Assembly: GCF_963662555.1 (NCBI RefSeq) | Contig: NZ_OY759719.1 | Coordinates: 640,985-704,984, forward strand | Reading direction: 5' to 3' | DNA: 64,000 nt | Origin: Thiomicrorhabdus sp. | Lineage (GTDB): Bacteria; Pseudomonadota; Gammaproteobacteria; Thiomicrospirales; Thiomicrospiraceae | Shown here: one piece after another, positions 8,703-17,254 of the stretch | Layout: each line of letters begins with the position of its first letter | Numbering within the stretch: position 1 is the first letter of the stretch | Position numbers and translations under genes: made by a program | The notes under the pieces: generated by a model | Told to the model about the DNA's origin: nothing | The model's input: the letters and a program-made list of their open reading frames with translations, nothing else | The model's database searches: none

Positions 8703-9459
8703 TCATGTCAATTACAGAGGACATCTATATAAAGGATTTTCTTTAGTAGAGCTCTCAATTGTACTCGTTATTATTGGAGTAATATCGATGGCAACTTTGC
8801 AAGTTTATAACTCTGTAAATACGTATAGAACTCAGGCATTGGCGAATAAATCGTTATTGCAGGCACAAGAAGCCGTTGTCAATTTTGCAAAGAGTAATTT
8901 TCGTTTGCCTTGTCCTGATATTAATGGTGATGGGTTTGAAGATTGTTCGGGCACTCAAAAAACCGGTCAGTTACCTTTTAATACCCTTGGATTACCCATA
9001 AGTAGCCAAGTTTCAGATGTTGATGCTGGTTTCCAAAACCTAATTTATGGAGTTTTTAGAGATTCAGCCCATGATGCAGATTTAACCGTTTTGGTTGAGC
9101 GTACTGGGGATAGTTTAGGTGATGCTGATTACCTAAATATTAATGACTTTAAAAAAGCGTTATCGAATGCGAGCTTACTTGCTGTAAGTGCTAACCAGCC
9201 TTTTATAACGGGAGACAATGATGCTTCTGGTGTTGAAAATTGTTTGACAAATAGAGTGGCAAATGGAGCGTTTTGGATGGCTTCATCTAGTGTTGAAGAT
9301 GCGGATGGAGATGGTAATCCTTTTGATGGGGTGAATGCATTTCTAAAGCATGATGGTTCTGGTTCTCTATGCTTTTCAGCCCCATCAAGAAGACAAGATG
9401 CAAATTATGTAGATAGAGTTTCTGGTTTAGCCTTTAGTGAATTAATCGGCTTGCTTTAA
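8695..9459 (+). CDS. Type IV prepilin-like protein, family B, compact form
   Basis: This 254-residue prepilin has leader MSNHVNYRGHLYKG, then FSLVELSIVLVIIGVI with Glu5 intact. The globular domain carries FRLPCPDINGDGFEDC. This is a cysteine pair that brackets a DxNxDGxxD loop of the EF-hand/dockerin type. GQLPFNTLGLP and a second acidic stretch, EDADGDGNPFDGVNAF, follow. The domain ends right after a LAFSEL motif. The three larger family-B proteins downstream share all of these elements but continue far beyond this point. It is probably a minor or priming subunit. Confidence 0.8.
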   Translation: MSNHVNYRGHLYKGFSLVELSIVLVIIGVISMATLQVYNSVNTYRTQALANKSLLQAQEAVVNFAKSNFRLPCPDINGDGFEDCSGTQKTGQLPFNTLGLPISSQVSDVDAGFQNLIYGVFRDSAHDADLTVLVERTGDSLGDADYLNINDFKKALSNASLLAVSANQPFITGDNDASGVENCLTNRVANGAFWMASSSVEDADGDGNPFDGVNAFLKHDGSGSLCFSAPSRRQDANYVDRVSGLAFSELIGLL

Positions 9460-9471
9460 ACGGATTTTTGA

Positions 9472-11250
9472 ATGAATAATTATCAAAAAATGGGTTTTAA
9501 GATGCGTACTAAAAATCATGCTTATATTCAAATCGTATCACTTGCTGTGAGTGGTGTATTAATGGCGGGGTGCACAACTGCACATGTTTCCCAAAACAAT
9601 ATTGATAATATGAAGGCTGTCGATACTCAATCACATGAGTTGATTTCGGATCGTATTGATCAAGAATCCAAAAAGTTTTTGGATCAAAACAAGTCTCTTT
9701 ACAAAGCGATTCAAAAAATTCCTGAAGTAAAACCAGAAGTGGTTGCAGTTGAACCCGTATTTAATCCATTAGATGCGGTTCAAATTAGTGTGAATGTAGA
9801 CAATGGCGATGTTCAATCGGTGCTTCATGCAATTTCAGACCAAGCGGGAATGAGTTTACTGATGGACCCACAGTTATCAGAACTTAAACGCAAAATCAGT
9901 ATGCATCTAAAAAATGTTCCAGCAAGCCTTGTGTTTAACCAAGTAATGGATCTTCTAGATTTTGATGGTCAGGTGAAAGGCAATGTTTTGATTGTTAAGC
10001 CTTACCGTGAAAAAGTATATGAATTGAATTTTTTACAGACTTCTACCAGTATTGATTACAGCATGGGTGGAGATGTGTTTGGTGCGAATACCAGTTCAAA
10101 AGGCAATAGTAGTGGCAGCTCAGGTGGCAATAAACCCATGACTGGTACTTTAGCATTTAAAGGCACAGGGGCAACAAAAAGTAACCCTTATGCTCAGTTA
10201 AGTAAAATGTTAGAAGACGTTTTAGGTAGAAAAAAATCAAATGAACAAGATAGCCAGATCCCAGGTGTTACTAATCAAGCACCAAATATAATGAATCGTT
10301 TGGCAATGCCTGTTAAAGAAAAACCAAAAGGTTTTCAGCCCATTTACTCTCTAAATGAAATGACAGGTACCTTATACCTGAAAGCTAAACCTTCACAAGT
10401 TGAGGCGGTTGATCAACTTATTACACAATATAAATCAGTACTTTCTAGACAAGTATTAATTGAAGCACAGCTACTGGATGTTCGCCTAGGCGATGGAAAT
10501 CAGTACGGGGTTGATTGGAATAAGCTAGGTCAAGATATTGCCTATAACTACGGAGCAGGATCCGTTGATTTAGGTGGTGTAACAGATACCTTGGCTGGCA
10601 CAGGTAACCAAATTCGTTCTATCACAATTCCTGCTAACAATTATGGTGTGGATGGTGCGACGAGTTTAAAACTTGTGCACTCGGCAAATACCTTTTCAGT
10701 TGCGATGCAGGCATTGCAGCAATTCGGTACCTTAAGAGTATTATCTAATCCAAGTATTCGTGCTAAAAATGCTCGTCCAGCCTTTATTAGTGTGGGGCGT
10801 AACTCGCAATATATTTCCGAAAGTACTACTACTGTCAATAATGTCGGTGGTTCTTTAACCACATCAAGTGATGTATCAACTAGTTCTGTATTTGATGGAA
10901 TCATTTTAGGGTTTGAACCATTTATTGATGCTGATGGAAAAATCAGTTTAACCATTCACCCAATGCAGTCGAATGTAGATAAAGCAAGTATGGCATTGGT
11001 TGATGTGGGTAATGGCACTAAAATTACATTGCCAGTAATCGATTTCAAAGGTCTAACTACTTCTCTAAGCCTTAAAGATGGTGACACGGTTATTTTAGGT
11101 GGTTTGATGGATGAAGTGGCAACTGACTCAGGAGAAGGAGTGCCTGGCTTAAATGAGATTCCTGGCATTGGTGCTCTATTTGGTGGTAACCGTATGCACG
11201 AAAAGGAGACTAGAGAGTTAGTTATGGTTTTACGTGTAACAATTCTCTAG
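9472..11250 (+). CDS. mshL: MshL-like secretin (outer-membrane pilus channel lipoprotein)
   Basis: This 592-residue secretin has a lipoprotein signal with lipobox LMAGC (Cys34). An N-terminal domain contains the STN-like stretch VDNGDVQSVLHAISDQAG. A Gly/Ser-rich insert lies around 205-225. The C-terminal secretin domain includes VLSNPSIRAKN, LSLKDGDTVILGGLMDE and the signature VPGLNEIPGIGALFGG (about 557-572). It forms the outer-membrane pore for the pilus. The first ATG has a weak ribosome-binding site; an in-frame ATG at 9505 would give a shorter signal peptide. It sits 12 nt after the prepilin and 6 nt before the TPR gene. Confidence 0.88.
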   Translation: MNNYQKMGFKMRTKNHAYIQIVSLAVSGVLMAGCTTAHVSQNNIDNMKAVDTQSHELISDRIDQESKKFLDQNKSLYKAIQKIPEVKPEVVAVEPVFNPLDAVQISVNVDNGDVQSVLHAISDQAGMSLLMDPQLSELKRKISMHLKNVPASLVFNQVMDLLDFDGQVKGNVLIVKPYREKVYELNFLQTSTSIDYSMGGDVFGANTSSKGNSSGSSGGNKPMTGTLAFKGTGATKSNPYAQLSKMLEDVLGRKKSNEQDSQIPGVTNQAPNIMNRLAMPVKEKPKGFQPIYSLNEMTGTLYLKAKPSQVEAVDQLITQYKSVLSRQVLIEAQLLDVRLGDGNQYGVDWNKLGQDIAYNYGAGSVDLGGVTDTLAGTGNQIRSITIPANNYGVDGATSLKLVHSANTFSVAMQALQQFGTLRVLSNPSIRAKNARPAFISVGRNSQYISESTTTVNNVGGSLTTSSDVSTSSVFDGIILGFEPFIDADGKISLTIHPMQSNVDKASMALVDVGNGTKITLPVIDFKGLTTSLSLKDGDTVILGGLMDEVATDSGEGVPGLNEIPGIGALFGGNRMHEKETRELVMVLRVTIL

Positions 11251-11256
11251 CGGAAT

Positions 11257-12630
11257 ATGAGCTTAATATATAACTCATTAAAACAGCATGAGAAAAAAAA
11301 AGACTCGCAACCGAAAATAAATCCGATGAGCCAGAGAATACGAGCTCAAGAGAGGAAAACTTTTTCAAAAACTTCTTTTTTGCTTATTGTTTCAGTCTCA
11401 ACGGCAGTTTGTATTGTCGGTTTATTGATTGTGCAAAATTATTGGGGTTATCAAGCCAAAGATGAACACGTCAACAGTGTTCATCATCTAGTTTTGGCAA
11501 GCAATCCTCAAACAAGTGCTTTGAGTAAAGAGAGTGATTTGCTTAGTCAAGAACATCAGAATATTGATCTCAATACAAATCAAGAAACAACGAATGAAAC
11601 AAAAAATGTAGTTACTCAGGAGATAAAAGAAAAGAGTTTGGTCGCTAAATCAAATGATGCATTACTTAAGCAAGATCTGCAATTAACGTTGGCATCAAAA
11701 GAGATGGTTACAGCACCAACGCAATCTGAAATTTCTCCTAAATTAGCTACGGTGTCAATACAGCACAATGAGCAAAAGATAGGTGCTGAAGCAAAATCTG
11801 ATAAAGCACTTATTGTAAAAGATAAAGAGGTAAAGCCAGCGGAACAAATAGTTCAGGCTGATAGTTCTACTAAAAATAACGGTAGTGAGGCTTTAGCACC
11901 CGATGGATTAAACGAGGTTGGACCTGCCATTAAGGTTAAAGAGGATGTTCTTGTTGCGAGTCTAACGAGTAAACAAGAGGTCAATAAATCTGAAGTTAAG
12001 AGAACTGAAGTAAGTAAGGTTGAGGTCAAACAAGAACCGAAAGCTCCTCAAGTCTTGCTAAAAACTGAAAAGCTAGTTGTCGCTAAAGTTGCTAATAAGC
12101 CTAAGCCCATTTTAGCTAAAACTGTTGTAAAGAATCGTGTTGCAAAACCAATAGTAACAGCTACTGAAAAAGGGGCGACATTCAAAAAAATGGATGTAAA
12201 AGTAGCCAAATCGAATGCAATACAAACTGATGAGATTGCAAATAAAAATACGTATGAGTATTTCAATTCAGTTAAAAGTAAGGTTGCAGAGATTAAACAA
12301 TCTATTCGTTTAAAAAATGACAAACAAGTAGAAAGACATTTAAACGAGTTAAAGAAGTTATCTGGAAAAGATAGCGTTATTTATCAAAGAATGGATGCTT
12401 ATGCCTCATTAAAGAAACAACATTACCAAGCGGCTGCTAATAGTTATCAAAAATTACTAAACCAAAAGCCTGAAGATATGGAGGCGAATATGAATTTAGT
12501 TATTGCATTGGCCGAGTTAGGTGACCAGCAGACGGCCAAACAGAAATTGAATCGCTTAGATTCGATGTATCCCGAATCAAGCCAATTGAAACAATATAAA
12601 AAAATGATTCACGCTAAATATGGATATTAG
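11257..12630 (+). CDS. MshN-like TPR protein of the pilus system
   Basis: This 457-residue protein has a cytoplasmic tail, one membrane helix (about 40-60), a very long Lys/Glu/Gln/Val-rich disordered linker (about 65-320) and C-terminal tetratricopeptide-like helices (about 340-455, with YQAAANSYQKLLNQKPEDMEAN). This is the layout of MshN, which helps secretin assembly. In Vibrio clusters the usual order is L-M-N; here the TPR gene comes before the ATPase gene. Its 3' end overlaps the next gene by 11 nt. Confidence 0.65.
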   Translation: MSLIYNSLKQHEKKKDSQPKINPMSQRIRAQERKTFSKTSFLLIVSVSTAVCIVGLLIVQNYWGYQAKDEHVNSVHHLVLASNPQTSALSKESDLLSQEHQNIDLNTNQETTNETKNVVTQEIKEKSLVAKSNDALLKQDLQLTLASKEMVTAPTQSEISPKLATVSIQHNEQKIGAEAKSDKALIVKDKEVKPAEQIVQADSSTKNNGSEALAPDGLNEVGPAIKVKEDVLVASLTSKQEVNKSEVKRTEVSKVEVKQEPKAPQVLLKTEKLVVAKVANKPKPILAKTVVKNRVAKPIVTATEKGATFKKMDVKVAKSNAIQTDEIANKNTYEYFNSVKSKVAEIKQSIRLKNDKQVERHLNELKKLSGKDSVIYQRMDAYASLKKQHYQAAANSYQKLLNQKPEDMEANMNLVIALAELGDQQTAKQKLNRLDSMYPESSQLKQYKKMIHAKYGY

Positions 12631-14233
12631 TTTAGCGATTCCTGATGCAGATATGTTTGATCGCATTGGTCTTACAGAATCTCCTTTTCCTGTAACACCT
12701 GATGCAAGTCATTATTTTTGTTCTCAGAGACTAGAATCACACGTACTTGAATTAATGCATTGCATTCATATGCGTAAAGGTTTTTTACTTTTTACAGCAG
12801 ATGTAGGCCTAGGTAAAAGTACATTAAGCCGTTATTTAATTAACAATTTGGATGAACTAGATACTGATATTTCTTTAGTTTTGAATACGTTTTTACAGGG
12901 TGTTGAATTATTAAAAGCCATCAATGATGACTTTGGAATGAAGGTTGAAGGAGGCATTAAAGAACAGTTAGATGCGTTAAATAGTTTTTTATTAAGGCAA
13001 TATGCAAATCAACGAAATTGCCTGATTATTATTGATGACGCACAAAATTTAAGTACAGAAAGTTTGGAGATGATTCGCCTTATATCAAATTTTGAGGTGA
13101 GTACACACAAGCTGGTGCAAATTTTACTTATTGCTCAACCAGAAATCATGTTGACCTTAAATTTGCCGCAAATAAGACAGCTAAAAAGCCGTATTGCACT
13201 GCATATAGAATTGGCACCTTTTACTGAACAAGAAGTATTAGATTACGTTTACTTTAGACTTGATGGTGCTGGTAATCAGCACAATATTTGTTTAACAAAA
13301 AAAGCAGGTAAACAGCTGCATAAACTGAGTAAAGGTTACCCAAGACGTATTAACCTGATAATGGATAGAGTTTTGTATGCCTTATTGGTAGATGCGAATA
13401 CTTTAGTGAGCGATAAGCTGATCATCTTAGCAAATAATGATATTGAACAGGTTCGATATGACGGTGACGTTTCCAAAAAAGCAAATGCTTATCGCACTAA
13501 AGCCTATATGACAGGATTTGCAGCGGTCTTGATTTTAGGGTTAGTTTTTTGGCAGTTTGAACCAAAGGCTTGGATGAGTCGCTTGAGTGAACAAAAAATT
13601 GTTACCGATTCTTACGCCAGTTTACCTTTAAGTGAAGAGGCTGTAGATAAAAAAGAGGTGCTCAAAAACACCCTGATAAATGCCCCTTTTGAGCAGGTAA
13701 AGGTAAATGTAACAAAGGATTTACCAGGCCTGGTAAATCAGGCGGTAGCAACGGAATTAGTTAAAAAAAACGTTAATACAGAATTTAATTATTTTTTAAG
13801 AGATTATGGAATTAAAGACCCAAAAGGTGAACTGGCGAGTGCTTTAACACAAGAAAATTGGGATTTACTTAAAAAGCAAATTTTGCAACAAGGCTGGGAA
13901 CTTTTACTAAATAAAAAACCTTTTATTGGGCCTGCTAGAGCAGTATTGAAATTGGAATCCAGTAATCAAAAAAAATATTGGTTAATGCTTTGGAAGCCAA
14001 AGCTAACATTTAGTAAATATTATTTTGGTATGAAGTCTTCTAATGTAGAGAGACTACAAAAGTTGCTAAAACAAGAAGGTTTTTTTAAGTTTTCTGAAGA
14101 TGCCGTTCTTGGTTCTAAAACGATGTATGCCGTTGCTAATTTTCAGAGGTCGGTAGGAATTGAACCAACAGGTAAAGCAGATTCCTTAACATTGTATTTT
14201 TTAACTCGGGATAACAGTGCATTGGTCATGTAG
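12620..14233 (+). CDS. mshM: MshM/ExeA-like AAA ATPase with C-terminal peptidoglycan-binding domain
   Basis: This 537-residue protein contains an AAA domain with Walker A-like TADVGLGKST (59-68) and Walker B LIIIDD (about 135-140). A single membrane helix lies around 295-312, and the C-terminal domain (about 470-530) matches the PG_binding_1 pattern (NVERLQKLLKQEG, AVANFQRSVGIEPTG). GspA/ExeA proteins of this type remodel or anchor to peptidoglycan so the secretin can be placed. MFDRIGLTESPFPVTPD looks like a typical beginning, so an ATG at 12653 is a possible alternative start. This gene carries the only copy of the TTACCAGGCCTGGTAA palindrome in the whole pilus locus (13718-13739, 22 bp perfect), read as LPGLV. 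Confidence 0.78.
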   Translation: MDISLAIPDADMFDRIGLTESPFPVTPDASHYFCSQRLESHVLELMHCIHMRKGFLLFTADVGLGKSTLSRYLINNLDELDTDISLVLNTFLQGVELLKAINDDFGMKVEGGIKEQLDALNSFLLRQYANQRNCLIIIDDAQNLSTESLEMIRLISNFEVSTHKLVQILLIAQPEIMLTLNLPQIRQLKSRIALHIELAPFTEQEVLDYVYFRLDGAGNQHNICLTKKAGKQLHKLSKGYPRRINLIMDRVLYALLVDANTLVSDKLIILANNDIEQVRYDGDVSKKANAYRTKAYMTGFAAVLILGLVFWQFEPKAWMSRLSEQKIVTDSYASLPLSEEAVDKKEVLKNTLINAPFEQVKVNVTKDLPGLVNQAVATELVKKNVNTEFNYFLRDYGIKDPKGELASALTQENWDLLKKQILQQGWELLLNKKPFIGPARAVLKLESSNQKKYWLMLWKPKLTFSKYYFGMKSSNVERLQKLLKQEGFFKFSEDAVLGSKTMYAVANFQRSVGIEPTGKADSLTLYFLTRDNSALVM

Positions 14234-14313
14234 TTGTTGTTCTTAGTCGGTGCAATTTAAATTAGTTTGAATTGTAGAAGTTATTGCTAAACATAAACAT
14301 AAAGCTGGTCACT

Positions 14314-15996
14314 ATGTCAGAAGAGATGAATACACAAGTTGTTCGATTAGGTGAGTCATTACTCAACGCTGAGTTAATGAATCAAAATCAGATGGAATTT
14401 GCTCTACAGAAGCAAAACGTTACTGGTGAACGCTTAGGTGAGTTATTGGTAAGATTAGGTATTGTTTCTGAGTTTGATTTAGCAAAACATTTAGCAACAC
14501 AGACAGGTGTTGAGTTTGTCGATGTCGATACTATTTCTAAGCCAAATACTGATATTCTTCGCTTGTTTAACCAAGAGTACTGCCTGAATAGAGGATTCCT
14601 TCCTTTATATCGAGACGGTAATCAACTCGTCGTTGTGATTGGTAATGCGAATGTTCATGATGTGAAACAAGCAGTAACTCAGCGTGCAGGGATGAATTGC
14701 TCTGTAAAACAAGGTGAATTTAGTAAAGTTCTTCAAGCTATTCGCCATAACTATTTCTTTATTGATAACCCTGTAGATAAACTTTTCTTAAAAGAAGTTT
14801 CTAAAATTGATAAAGATAAAGATCAAGTACTTTCTCCAGATAACCTAATTCATTATTTGTTACACCTTGCGGTACTTCAGCGTGCCACGGATATTCATAT
14901 CCAACCTGAACTTAAAAGTATTCATATTTCTTTTCGTATAGATGGTGTTTTACAGCCTATTTTTGCTATTCCAACTACACTGAAACGTCTGGTTGCAGCT
15001 ATTAAGCGTCATGCGGATATGGATATTTCTGATCAATTACGCCCTCAAGATGGTAGCTTTTCAACCAATATCCTTTCTATGCCTTTTGATGTTCGTGTTT
15101 CCACTCTAATCTCTGAATACGGTGAAAACGTGGTAATGCGTTTATTGCCAAGTGGCATGCATGTTAAAGGGTTAAATGAACTTGGTTTCTTTGAAGAAGA
15201 TTTGGTCATGTTAAATAATATGTTTTTGCATCCGCATGGCATCTTATTAATGACTGGACCAACGGGATCAGGTAAAAGCACCACCTTGCATGCAGGTCTA
15301 CGCTCAAAAGGCATGGTCGGTAAAAATATTCTTACGGTAGAAGACCCGATTGAGTACAAGTTACCTACTATTTGCCAAACTCAAGTTAACCGAAAAGCAG
15401 GGTATGACTTTTCACATGCCATACGCCAATTTTTAAGACATGATCCTGATGTTATGTTGGTTGGGGAGATTCGTGATGCTGAAACAGCTCATGCTGCCAT
15501 TACCGCGGCTGAAACTGGACATTTAGTATTATCTACATTACACGTCAATAGTGTATTGGGCGTTATCTCTCGTTTGCAAGCATTGGATGTTCCAGTGCAG
15601 ATGATTGCCGATTCATTAGTGGGTGTTGTTAATCAGCGTCTAGCTCGTCAAATCTGTTCACATTGTAAAACTAAGTACCAACCAACCGAGGCAGAATTAG
15701 TCTATTTCCCTCAAGAGTCTAAAGAGATTACGCTTTTTAGAGGAGAGGGTTGTTCTCACTGCAAAGGCACGGGGTATTTTGGCCGAATTCCACTTTACGA
15801 AATTCTTTATGTTGATGCTGAACTGCAAGAGATGATTGCTTCAAATGCAAGCCGTACCGAGTTAATGAGAAAGCTTGAGTCATCCAACTTTAAAACCATT
15901 GAAACTATGGCAATTCAACAGGTCTTGCTTGGGAATACAACCTTGCAAGAGGTAACTCGTTTATTAGGAAATAGCTTAGAGCGAGTTTCACCATGA
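14314..15996 (+). CDS. mshE: MshE-like pilus assembly ATPase (PilB/GspE family)
   Basis: This hexameric assembly ATPase powers pilin polymerisation. I chose the ATG at 14314 (MSEEMNTQVV, 560 residues) over an in-frame TTG 30 nt upstream. An N-terminal T2SSE/MshEN domain (LGELLVRLGIVSEFDLAKHLA) is the type that binds cyclic di-GMP in MshE proteins. Walker A GPTGSGKST is at 15256-15282. The Asp box is EDPIEYK, Walker B is VGEIRDAETA, and the His box is LSTLHVNS. A four-cysteine zinc motif (CSHC and CSHC) sits near the C-terminus. The stop overlaps the next start (ATGA). Confidence 0.9.
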   Translation: MSEEMNTQVVRLGESLLNAELMNQNQMEFALQKQNVTGERLGELLVRLGIVSEFDLAKHLATQTGVEFVDVDTISKPNTDILRLFNQEYCLNRGFLPLYRDGNQLVVVIGNANVHDVKQAVTQRAGMNCSVKQGEFSKVLQAIRHNYFFIDNPVDKLFLKEVSKIDKDKDQVLSPDNLIHYLLHLAVLQRATDIHIQPELKSIHISFRIDGVLQPIFAIPTTLKRLVAAIKRHADMDISDQLRPQDGSFSTNILSMPFDVRVSTLISEYGENVVMRLLPSGMHVKGLNELGFFEEDLVMLNNMFLHPHGILLMTGPTGSGKSTTLHAGLRSKGMVGKNILTVEDPIEYKLPTICQTQVNRKAGYDFSHAIRQFLRHDPDVMLVGEIRDAETAHAAITAAETGHLVLSTLHVNSVLGVISRLQALDVPVQMIADSLVGVVNQRLARQICSHCKTKYQPTEAELVYFPQESKEITLFRGEGCSHCKGTGYFGRIPLYEILYVDAELQEMIASNASRTELMRKLESSNFKTIETMAIQQVLLGNTTLQEVTRLLGNSLERVSP

Positions 15997-17231
15997 GATA
16001 TTTTTACTTTCAAAGATTGTTAGATACAGGGCAGATAGCCTCTGGCGTTGAGAAATTGGCTTTTATTAATGAGACATCAGCCAAATTTTATTTAGAACAA
16101 CGCTGGGGGGACGCTGTTATTGTCAAATTGGTCATGTTGCCATCATGGTTGAATTGGCCGTATGACTTTGTTATGCACATTTTTAGACCTCAGCTAAAAC
16201 GTGAAGAAGTCGCCGATTTCTTTAGAAATATTGCAGTCATGCTCCGTAGTGGAATTCCTATGTTTACTGCCATTGAGGATATGGCTTCTGATGATTCATC
16301 GTCTGCTGTACAACGCGTTTCAAAAGATATGTTAGAGAGCCTAAAAACAGGAGCATCATTTAGTGAAGCTGTTGAACGCCATTCGGATATTGTGCCTCAA
16401 ACGGTCATTCATTTAATTCGTATTGGTGAGAGCTCGGGTAATTTAGATCGGACCCTAATGGATGCTGCAGAGCACCTTAAACGCGTGGATAAAATTGTTC
16501 GAGATAGTAAACGAGCCATGATTTACCCTACATTTGTTTTCTTTACTATTTTAGCGACAGCTGTATTTTGGATTAGCTATGTTATTCCAAGTATTAGTGA
16601 TTTATTTAAACAGATGCGCGTAGAGTTACCTCCTCTGACGAAGATGGTTTTAGCTATATCAGATAATATTGGTCAAAATTTATTACTGACTTTTATTATT
16701 TTGGTCTTGCTGTTTGTCATTACTGTTTACTCTATTCGGCATAGTTATCGTGTGCGTTATCAATTTCATCGATTATTGATGAAACTACCCGTCAGCAAGG
16801 TCTTAGTCAACTCTTCAGCAATGGCGTTTATTACAGAATATTTAAGTTTATTAATCTCTTCAGGTTTGAGCATAGTAGATAGTCTAGAAATTTTAGAGCG
16901 TTCCACCACCAATGAGGTCTATCGCAAAAGCATCCATACTATGCGAGAGGGCGTCATTCGTGGTAATTCATTAAGTTCAGAAATGCGTCAGATAAAAATG
17001 TATCCAAGGTTTGTGGTCAGAATGATAAGTGTCGGCGAAGAAACTGGGCGTATTGATGAACAGTTGAGTTATCTTGCAGAAGAGTATCGTCAGAGATTTG
17101 ATCATATTGTCGCTTCAATCAGTGAAATTATTAAACCCGTTGTAATGCTTATTGCTGGTGGCTTGTTCTTGTTACTTATTATTGCTTTATTCCTTCCTAT
17201 TTATCAGTTAGTCAGCCAGGTACATGGCTAG
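15993..17231 (+). CDS. mshG: MshG/PilC-like pilus platform protein
   Basis: This 412-residue polytopic inner-membrane protein has two GspF domains (about 68-190 and 270-395), with FFRNIAVMLRSGIPMFTAIE and VIHLIRIGESSGNLD in the first and LSLLISSGLSIVDSLEIL and MISVGEETGRIDEQL in the second. Membrane helices lie around 170-190, 222-242 and 378-402. It anchors the assembly ATPase and transmits its motion to the growing pilus. It is translationally coupled to the ATPase gene through a 4-nt overlap, as usual in this family. Confidence 0.9.
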   Translation: MRYFYFQRLLDTGQIASGVEKLAFINETSAKFYLEQRWGDAVIVKLVMLPSWLNWPYDFVMHIFRPQLKREEVADFFRNIAVMLRSGIPMFTAIEDMASDDSSSAVQRVSKDMLESLKTGASFSEAVERHSDIVPQTVIHLIRIGESSGNLDRTLMDAAEHLKRVDKIVRDSKRAMIYPTFVFFTILATAVFWISYVIPSISDLFKQMRVELPPLTKMVLAISDNIGQNLLLTFIILVLLFVITVYSIRHSYRVRYQFHRLLMKLPVSKVLVNSSAMAFITEYLSLLISSGLSIVDSLEILERSTTNEVYRKSIHTMREGVIRGNSLSSEMRQIKMYPRFVVRMISVGEETGRIDEQLSYLAEEYRQRFDHIVASISEIIKPVVMLIAGGLFLLLIIALFLPIYQLVSQVHG

Positions 17232-17254
17232 TACATGGCTATGAGGATTATGAG

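Noticed and set aside
14284..14313. TTG start for the MshE-like ATPase
   Set aside because: The ATG at 14314 gives the usual N-terminus; the extra ten residues have no supporting ribosome-binding site.
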